5,061 nt of DNA from Globobulimina sp. (lineage: Eukaryota; Foraminifera; Rotaliida): the NCBI GenBank assembly GCA_003354225.1, contig PIVH01000749.1:1-5061 (forward strand), read 5' to 3'. Positions within the stretch are counted from its first letter, which is position 1, and every line of letters begins with the position of its first letter. The translations under genes and the position numbers were made by a program. Positions 1-5,061 of this stretch are shown in pieces. The notes below the pieces were generated by a model. The model searched no databases. It was not told the DNA's origin and was given only the letters and a program-made list of their open reading frames with translations.

Positions 1-55
1 GATAATTTTAGGTTTATCAAATTCTTGAAGGTTGCCGCTCGCATTCTGTAGCTGT

Positions 56-2941
56 TCAAGAAGTCGACGTTTTGCTGATGGAAGTGAGAGTGGATCCATG
101 TGATTCAGTATAAATTCTCAGAATATGAATGTAGAATATGTTTGATAGCTTTGAAGTAAAAGTTTGGATGTAGTTTGCTGCATCTTCGACATCGAATCCA
201 CACTGACTTTTCTCTGCGACGTTTGTTTTTGCCGATATGTTATTGGCTAATACATAAAAATGTGCTTTTAATATCCGTAACACCGATGCGGATATCCACC
301 ATAACCAGCCATTCCATGCTTGTTTGTCTGGGCTGTTACTGCTTATTTGTGGTAAGGTGGGCAGCGTACATTTATTACACAAATGTGCTTTGATTCTATC
401 CACAGAAAACGCCAACAAATCATTCAATAATACGAACGTTTCCCGCGATAATTCAAAAGTAAATGCTTCCACATTGCCTTTGCTCTTATTCTTATCAATG
501 ACATTTTCTTTGCTCTCTTTATCACTTTGCGTGGTCCAAAATTGTTCATTATTCGGCACCATATATTTGCACGATCGGTCAATGACAGATATCATATATG
601 TTACCACCTGGATCGCTTCCAAATTATTATCAGCTTTTTCCAGCGAAGCCGTGTTTAATCTGATGGCAAAATCCGATTTTAACTCATTCAAACCACCACA
701 ATCAATCAATGTATGTTTTTCATTTTGTTTCTTTTCATCCATTTTGGCAGTCACTACAAATGTAAATTTGTCGCCAGCTGCAATATACCGAATGGGCACA
801 TTGCCGAAATATTTGGGTGAAATTTGTTTGGGCTCAATCAAAACGCCAGACATCTTATGTCCAGTTTGATATTCTTGTCCATGCCCAAAAGAGTATGCAA
901 TGCCGTTTTCATCCAAACAGAGAGTATGATTCTCGCCAGCAACCACTTGGATAATTTTATTCTTCTCATTACTGGAGGCTATGTTCACCTGTACCGGCAA
1001 CATTTGTTCCTTCCGGGTCCCGCAGCCCAACTGTCCATTTTCCGCCCATCCCCAGGTATAAACATGGCCGCTCTGTGAAGCACAAGCGGAGTGATCATAA
1101 CCGCAGCAAACAGTGATCACCTTTTCCGACTGCAACTGCTCAATCTGAGTTGGTTTGGAACGCATTAATTTGTCCCCATGTCCTAATACAGCACGAGTAC
1201 CTTCGTAGCCATGACCCCACGAAAATATATGTCCCTCAGAGGAACAGCACAAAGCATGATCCCAACCGGCAGCCAGGTCCACAATGACAATGTTATCGAT
1301 CTGTGGCTGCCAGGCAGTGACCTGCGTAGGTGTCAATATGGGGTCTTTGAGGTGATTGAGGCCACATTGACCTGCATTGTTTTTACCAAAACTGTATAAA
1401 TTGCCATTGTCGTCAATTAGCAAATTAAAAGTACTGCCACATTGACCAGCGATGATGAACTTATTTTGCTGCGCCAGTGACTTTATTAAAGTCGGGGTTT
1501 GTTTTTCATTCTGATCAGTTCCATGACCCAAACGACCAGAACCATGACCAAATGTATACACATATCCATTGGCAGTGATTAGTAACGAATGGGCCATACC
1601 GCACGATATATCGATGATGACTGCTTTGGTGTCGATTAGTTTGGGGATGGATTGTATTTGAGCGCTGCTTGGCGGATAACCCAGTTGCAGATTCTTGGAG
1701 GAGCCCCAGGAATATACACAGCCATCCGAGCTCAATGCGAGTGTATGCGAGGAGAATGTGGCTAATTTACAAATGTTTTTATCGTTTAAACTCGCTAAAT
1801 TGCGGGGTTCCGATATGATTTGTTCATTTAAATGCAGTTTGCAACCCAGCCGACCATCTGCACATTTACCAAAGCCATAGACGCGTGAATGGATATATTT
1901 TTTGTTATTTTGAGCAATGTTTAATATTCGCAAATTCGCAATGTATTTCATAGTGGATTTGAGGTTGAATTTAAGTTCTTGAACATGTGGAATCGTAATC
2001 AAATACCAAATAGATTGTAACAACGAGGATACATTGGTGTTTCCGATGGATATTTTAATTAAAAGTTCAAACAATTGTTGCCATATTGCTTTGTTATGGT
2101 TTTGCGTGTTGTGTTTATACGAAGTAATGCATGATAATATAAATTCTTTTATATGCAGTAATACACCGAAATTGCTTTTGGTGTTTAGCAGTCCGGAGCG
2201 TATTTCGTGAGTGGTCATTGAGCTGAAGATGTCGTGTAAGGTTTGAATGTAAGTCGAGATTATCCTGAATTGTTCCACATTTTCTTTATTTTCATCGTGG
2301 TCTATGTCTAGGCTCAAAATTGAGATATTTTTCTCCAAATCCAATGCGGATAACATCGAATGAAACATAATTAATGCATATCTGGAAAAATCAGCGATTT
2401 TGTCTAAATCTGGATATTTAGTTACGGCTGATTCATGATCAGTATTTTTATGCTCTTTATTGCTATCATCAATAATATCTGTTTTGGTCGTTTCTTGTTT
2501 CTTTTCTTGTGTCTCTGGTTCAAATTGTATTTGTGTACTTGTTTCTTCTTCTTCTTCTTCTTGTTTCTCTTCTTTTTGTTCATCATTATCCGTGTTATCA
2601 TCCTTATCTTCCTTAGCTTCCTTATCCTCGATAACATTATCAGTATAATCAATATTTGGTTGTCGCTGTTGCTGTTTCTGAATAAACCATTGTTCAATAT
2701 GTTGATTATAAGCTTTCGTGTCAAAACATTGACGAGTTAATTTTTGTACTCTTTTCTCAATTAACTGTGCAACTGTTTGTTCAGATGAGGCGATAATCGC
2801 ATCGGATGAAGGCAATAAATGTTCAAATGTTGATAAATCATCTGTTTATAACACAGGTAATGATGTATTGATGTATGTAATCCGTAGCGGTGTGTTTTAT
2901 AATAAATACATACGCGTACGTTTGTTCAATGTAAACTGCAT
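56..2941 (-). CDS. RCC1-repeat (RLD) protein, probably the N-terminal part of a large HERC-type E3 ubiquitin ligase; two exons, 3' end uncertain
   Basis: The model joins exon 1 (2941-2914) to exon 2 (2841-56), giving about 937 residues. Seen in sequence: a helical start, an acidic K/E/D/Q-rich stretch at about 78-148 with a poly-Glu run, and a helical region at about 153-318. Then comes a seven-bladed RCC1 propeller at about 329-708, with blade signatures such as VYGFGKCADGRLGC, VYTFGHGSGRLGHG, LYSFGKNNAGQCG, VYTWGWAENGQLGCG and AYSFGHGQEYQTGH. After it lies another helical region at about 803-918. Family knowledge: RLDs act as protein-interaction propellers or Ran/Arf exchange factors, and in HERC1 an RLD lies near the N-terminus between helical regions. 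Inference: this is the front of such a giant ligase, with the HECT domain outside the window. The uninterrupted frame alone would start at a TTG (2815-2813), and its first internal ATG lies about 150 codons in, which argues for the upstream exon. The stop at 58-56 may not be the true end. RCC1 identity is near certain; the HERC assignment is moderate. Confidence 0.85.
2543..2562. repeat. TTC/GAA trinucleotide microsatellite in coding sequence
   Basis: Six TTC units plus TT on the plus strand encode consecutive GAA (Glu) codons of the RCC1/HERC-like protein on the minus strand. It lies inside the acidic low-complexity linker that precedes the helical N-terminal region. All Glu codons are GAA, consistent with replication slippage. 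Length variation would stay in frame. Confidence 0.9.
2842..2913 (-). other. Intron 1 of the RCC1/HERC-like gene (72 nt, phase 1)
   Basis: On the minus strand the intron starts GTATGT and ends AAACAG. Removing it joins the 28-nt exon ATGCAGTTTAC...CGTACGC to the long open frame in phase: the last C of exon 1 plus AT gives a His codon. The resulting N-terminus reads MQFTLNKRTHDLSTFEHL and then runs into the long frame. Without it, the frame meets an in-frame TAA at 2848-2846 and has no ATG between that stop and the RCC1 region except deep inside. The donor is a strong consensus and phase matches. No transcript evidence is available. Confidence 0.62.
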
Positions 2942-2988
2942 TTACCGACTAAAGTTACTAAAGGTTTTTTGATAAATAATTTCAAACA
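2942..2988. promoter_or_regulatory. Putative 47-bp divergent promoter region
   Basis: This is the whole space between the proposed minus-strand ATG (2941-2939) and the plus-strand ATG (2989-2991). It is AT-rich and contains a 7-bp direct repeat ACTAAAG at 2948-2954 and 2957-2963, offset by 9 bp, followed by a T run and GATAAATAAT. It must hold both 5' UTRs unless transcription starts overlap the opposite gene. The assignment depends on both exon-1 models being right; no factor binding site is recognised. Confidence 0.4.
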
Positions 2989-3823
2989 ATGGTAGCATCA
3001 CAAAACATACCTCCCATTCATTTGTTACATTTAAATGATGCGTATAAATTGTCATTTTGGATTGCACACTTACCATATTATAAATGTTATTCATCAGTAT
3101 TAGTTGAATCTATTTCTCTCAATGGTTAAGCCAAATACATTGTACATTTAATTATTTTTTGCAAGTATAAAAAATATATACACAGAAACATATCAAGTGA
3201 ACGAATCTGATCTTCAAATTGCAGAAAACGTAGCTAAAATGTTTTATGAGAATTCAATCGCAGGGTATCATATCCATAAAAACTGTGATCTCGATAAAAA
3301 TGATTATTACAATCTAGTTGAATGCTACAAACATGTTTTTAATACAAAACATGAAATGGTGGAATATACATGGAAAATGATTGAAATGTCCCAAATGTTT
3401 TATAAAAATCAGGATACCCATACCGATACCGATAATATTGACAACAGTGACAATAAACAGGATTTATATGATAAAAATTGGATATCTGATACATACGAGA
3501 AATATTGTAAGTGTTTATTACCAAACATCCAAAACAATTGTAAAATTATTAAAATGCCCAAAAGAAAACATTTATCAATTAATATTGCAAAACAATGGAT
3601 AAATGAAGATGCTACGGCTACCACAATTGATTTAGGCCCACCACATTCTGTTATAATTACACCCTCGAATTCATTGATACATTTAAGTGATAATTTGAAT
3701 GTATTCAATATGAACCATGTAAATGCACATGTCGGTGCGCAACAGAATACATCTTTGTATTTGTCAAAAACATCTGAATCCGAAGAACTCTTTGACTTAA
3801 TTGCTGCGGTTGAAGCCGAGTGA
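2989..3823 (+). CDS. Unrecognised protein, about 257 residues, two exons
   Basis: Exon 1 (2989-3124) starts at the first ATG after an in-frame TAA (2977-2979). Exon 2 (3186-3823) ends at TGA. The splice is phase 1: G plus AA makes a Glu codon. The N-terminal 45 residues are mixed hydrophobic and aromatic (for example HLLHLNDAYKLSFWIAHLPY), followed by an apparently helical segment with acidic and aromatic residues. A D/T/N-rich low-complexity linker is encoded around 3413-3450 by near-hexameric GATACC-like repeats. A basic KMPKRKH patch lies near the middle, and the tail ends ESEELFDLIAAVEAE. No signal peptide, membrane segment or known catalytic motif was seen. The uninterrupted part of the frame begins at a GTG (3197), unsuitable as a eukaryotic start, so an upstream exon is expected. 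The gene is divergent to the RCC1 gene. Function unknown; it looks soluble. A real gene is likely; the exact 5' end is less sure. Confidence 0.65.
3125..3185 (+). other. Intron of the 257-residue gene (61 nt, phase 1)
   Basis: The intron begins GTTAAG, directly after AATG, and ends TACACAG. Reading through would hit TAA three bases in. The interior is very AT-rich with a T6 run. Removing it joins the ATG-containing 2989 exon to the downstream frame without a shift. An alternative acceptor, TCAAG at 3197, also keeps the frame and would make a 73-nt intron that drops four residues. The TACACAG site was preferred because CAG is the commoner acceptor. Confidence 0.6.
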
Positions 3824-3852
3824 TTGCTGAAATTAAAATGTTCTGTATTATG

Positions 3853-3901
3853 TGTATGAAACGCTGTTCTTTTGTTTGTGTGTTTTTGAAACGTCTGTTT
3901 T
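3853..3901 (+). repeat. Two-part direct repeat, copy 1
   Basis: The first part, TGTATGAAACGCTGTT (3853-3868), matches 4993-5008 with one mismatch. The second part (3875-3901, 27 nt, containing GTGTGTTTTTGAAACGTCTG) matches 5035-5061 with one mismatch. The two parts are 6 nt apart here and 26 nt apart in copy 2. This copy lies 29 nt downstream of the stop of the 257-residue gene. Confidence 0.85.
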
Positions 3902-4040
3902 TGTTGTTTTTTTGTTAATAATTGAGTCGTTCAATGGTAAAACAGAAATAATACAAAATGACAAAGCAAATGAAATTAAAAAAATAGAGATACAGTAAGC
4001 GGTGGAGCCATAGTAAAAACATATCAAAACGCATACAAAA

Positions 4041-4085
4041 AATGAACCTTGCCATCGCTCGTAATGAAACAATGCCGTCGCTCGT
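4041..4085 (+). repeat. 22/23-bp tandem duplication
   Basis: Two adjacent units, 4041-4062 and 4063-4085, both begin AATGAA and both end in CGCTCGT. The shared core TGCC(A/G)TCGCTCGTAAT occurs at 4050-4065 and 4073-4088 with one mismatch. It lies about 100 bp upstream of the membrane-protein ATG and is the most GC-rich patch in this AT-rich intergenic region, which could suggest a regulatory site or a simple duplication. Confidence 0.75.
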
Positions 4086-4150
4086 AATTTCCAATCAATA
4101 GAAATTTGTTTGAGCCCAAAACGTTAAGACTTAAATTAATATACAAAATC

Positions 4151-4184
4151 GAAATATATTATATATAATGCAGGCAAAAAAAAA
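4151..4184 (+). promoter_or_regulatory. Possible TATA-like element and A-rich leader before the membrane-protein gene
   Basis: GAAATATATTATATATAATG (4151-4170) is a near pure A/T stretch resembling a TATA box, followed by a run of ten A residues ending just before the ATG at 4185. The ATG at 4168 opens only a seven-codon frame (MQAKKKW, then stop), so it would be a tiny upstream ORF if transcribed. The promoter call is inference from composition only. Confidence 0.25.
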
Positions 4185-4999
4185 ATGGTAATTTTTGGAT
4201 TCGATTTGTCCTTACTACGTCACAGAGATTTACGAACAACGTTGGCATTGGGATTATTAGCTGCAATACCCTTCATATTGAGATCTGTTGGAGATTCAAT
4301 TGTCGCATTATGTAAGAAATGCTGTAAAGATAATGTTGGGAAAGGAATCGAAGCAGTTAGTATCGACAGTATAATAAGTGATAAAATTGGTTTTCAGCAT
4401 TGCTGCTTTCTGCCGCTCGTCTAATTTTTTGGCATTGGATGCAACCATTTTTGTATTGGTTTTTACTTTATGCGTATTGGGATTTATTGGATGGTGGTCA
4501 GCAAATATTGGGATTAGTGGTTGGTGGCAGAGAATGTATTTATTTTTTAATGACAACATGTGCTGTATGTATTAAACCGGCTTTTTTGATGCCTGATTTA
4601 AAAGCATCATGTTCCTGTGATGAAGGTGAATTTTTATTGGTTGTAATATACATTATTGCGCCGGAAAAATATGTATAACATGTATTGCTCCAGATCATAT
4701 TTGTAGTTTTTTTGTGTTTGTTGTATTGACATTGATGGATTTATGCGGTGTGGTAGCATTTGTTTGGGCTTTTGTTGTGCAGAATGTGTATATTCCTATA
4801 ATTATGGGATATGCAGTCACTGCATGCAATCGGTGGGTTGTTAATATCACTGTGTACGCTTTTTGTATTACTGTGTGGATTGGGGTGTAAATTGTGTGAA
4901 ATTTGTGCACGTATTTGTTGCAGACGAAAAGGAAAAGCAGCCAACACATCATATGTACAGATGGCAACAGATTTGAATGAAACGCTCTTACCTGTATGA
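4185..4999 (+). CDS. Unrecognised Cys-rich multi-pass membrane protein, about 198 residues, four proposed exons
   Basis: Proposed exons are 4185-4311, 4398-4625, 4694-4752 and 4817-4999. Together they make 597 nt, exactly 199 codons including the TGA. Hydrophobic segments are at about 19-56 (TLALGLLAAIPFILRSV and onward, possibly two helices), 59-71, 87-108 (ending CAVCIKPAFLMPDLKAS), 120-138 and 142-162. The C-terminal tail turns cysteine-rich and basic (CKLCEICARICCRRKGK), then polar (SYVQMATDLNETLLPV). This suggests four to five membrane passes with a cytosolic tail that could be palmitoylated; that is inference. Frame choice in exon 2 is supported by charged and polar residues (RECIYF, KPAFLMPDLKAS) that break the hydrophobic pattern. 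The frame choice for exon 3 is less certain because T/G-rich DNA reads as hydrophobic in every frame. No family recognised. The presence of a gene is likely; the exact exon ends are moderate. Confidence 0.55.
4312..4397 (+). other. Intron 1 of the membrane-protein gene (86 nt, phase 1)
   Basis: The donor is GTAAGA and the acceptor is GGTTTTCAG. T plus CA makes a Ser codon at the junction, giving GDSIVALSLLLSAARL. Without splicing, the frame ends at a TAA at 4422-4424. An alternative in-phase donor, GTAAAG at 4324, would make a 74-nt intron and keep four extra residues (CKKC). Confidence 0.55.
4626..4693 (+). other. Intron 2 of the membrane-protein gene (68 nt, phase 1)
   Basis: The donor is AAG|GTGAAT and the acceptor is TTGCTCCAG. 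G plus AT makes an Asp codon, so CSCDE joins DHICSFF. Reading through instead meets TAA at 4676-4678. An upstream donor at 4617 (GTGATG) is also in phase. The length agrees with the other introns in the window. Confidence 0.45.
4753..4816 (+). other. Intron 3 of the membrane-protein gene (64 nt, phase 0)
   Basis: The donor is GTAGCA and the acceptor is GATATGCAG. Both sides are phase 0, joining LMDLCGV to SLHAIGGLL. It moves the reading from the frame that stops at 4888-4890 to the frame with the polar tail and the TGA at 4997-4999. A rival is no splice here but a 37-nt intron 4887-4923 (GTAAAT...TTGCAG), also in phase. The length distribution favours the 64-nt choice. Confidence 0.4.
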
Positions 5000-5061
5000 A
5001 ATGCTGTTGTTTTTTTGTCTGTTTGTCATCAAATTTTGTGTGTTTTTGAGACGTCTGTTTT
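4993..5061 (+). repeat. Two-part direct repeat, copy 2 (touches the right edge)
   Basis: The parts lie at 4993-5008 and 5035-5061, with a 26-nt T-rich spacer, 20 nt longer than in copy 1. The first part contains the TGA stop (4997-4999) of the membrane-protein gene, so the repeat covers the end of its coding sequence and its 3' UTR. The match runs to the last base of the window, so it may be longer. Confidence 0.85.

Larger units (their letters stand above)
3824..4184. other. Intergenic region of about 360 bp with repeats, no gene seen
   Basis: It begins after the TGA of the 257-residue gene and ends at the ATG of the membrane-protein gene. It holds the first copy of a two-part direct repeat (3853-3901), a T-rich stretch to about 3916, a 22/23-bp tandem duplication (4041-4085) and an AT-only stretch near 4155-4168. 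A minus-strand open frame across 3848-4072 has no ATG start and reads as hydrophobic low complexity, so it was not called. Confidence 0.7.

Noticed and set aside
1-130. Euplotes-type code or programmed +1 frameshift to explain the 3' frame change
   Set aside because: TGA ends both other genes, and translating the TGA at 56-58 as an amino acid gives less protein-like sequence than the shifted frame. An indel or intron is simpler.
324-869. 181-residue plus-strand open frame opposite the RCC1 region
   Set aside because: It lies antisense to unmistakable RCC1 blades and post-RLD coding sequence, shows no domain, and is a by-product of the AT-rich codon use on the other strand.
2422-2740. Lysine-rich and phenylalanine-rich open frames on both strands over the acidic linker
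   Set aside because: They are frame shadows of the GAA/GAT-rich low-complexity stretch of the RCC1/HERC-like gene.
2813-2815. TTG as start of the RCC1-repeat protein, and GTG at 3197 for the next gene, as in bacteria
   Set aside because: The protein style and in-phase GT-AG introns point to a eukaryote, and coding-like sequence continues upstream of both codons.
3409-3708. Minus-strand open frame across exon 2 of the 257-residue gene
   Set aside because: It is antisense to a longer frame with better residue composition and a consistent splice model.
3848-4072. Minus-strand 74-codon hydrophobic frame
   Set aside because: It has no ATG start, overlaps the direct repeat and tandem duplication, and its hydrophobicity follows from the T-rich strand composition.
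819-4112. Shared 12-mer GAAATTTGTTTG at 819-830 and 4101-4112
   Set aside because: The first copy is inside RCC1-gene coding sequence, the match does not extend cleanly, and a match of this length is plausible by chance in AT-rich DNA.
4378-4575. Alternative hydrophobic frame overlapping exon 2 of the membrane-protein gene
   Set aside because: The competing frame is longer, carries charged residues in plausible loops (RECIYF, KPAFLMPDLKAS) and joins in phase to exons on both sides.
4753-4890. Read-through of exon 3 (FVWAFVVQNVYIPIIMGY and onward) to the stop at 4888-4890
   Set aside because: It would lose the polar tail unless an unusually short 37-nt intron is used. It is kept as a second choice, since T/G-rich DNA looks membrane-like in every frame.
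4695-4967. Minus-strand open frames opposite the last exons
   Set aside because: They are shadows rich in H/T/N from the complementary strand, with no domain and no separate splice logic.

Overview
The window looks like nuclear DNA of a unicellular eukaryote. It is AT-rich and the standard genetic code fits. The long open frames have no usable ATG at their 5' ends until short GT-AG introns (about 61-86 nt) are removed. The long protein has charged, low-complexity N/D/E/K/Q-rich stretches typical of AT-rich protists. A foraminiferan such as Reticulomyxa would fit the style, but this is a low-confidence guess and no rRNA or other marker is present.

Layout: (1) Minus strand, 2941 down to the left edge: a large RCC1-repeat (RLD) protein. 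Seven beta-propeller blades are flanked by helical regions, arranged like the N-terminal part of giant HERC1-type HECT ubiquitin ligases. A 28-nt first exon and a 72-nt intron supply an ATG and keep the frame. Near the left edge the frame ends at 56-58, but coding-like sequence continues in another frame to base 1, so the gene probably extends beyond the window. (2) A 47-bp gap (2942-2988) separates the two divergent start codons. (3) Plus strand, 2989-3823: a two-exon gene for an unrecognised protein of about 257 residues. (4) 3824-4184: non-coding, with half of a long direct repeat, a 22/23-bp tandem duplication and an AT-rich TATA-like stretch. (5) Plus strand, 4185-4999: a proposed four-exon gene for a small, cysteine-rich multi-pass membrane protein of about 198 residues. 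(6) The second copy of the two-part direct repeat starts at that gene's stop codon and runs to the right edge.

The three genes show no obvious shared pathway. Genes 1 and 2 share a very short divergent promoter. Genes 2 and 3 share a 3' flanking repeat. All exon-intron models are read by eye from splice signals and phase and need transcript support. No bacterial operon, CRISPR array, tRNA, rRNA, transposase or defence system was found.
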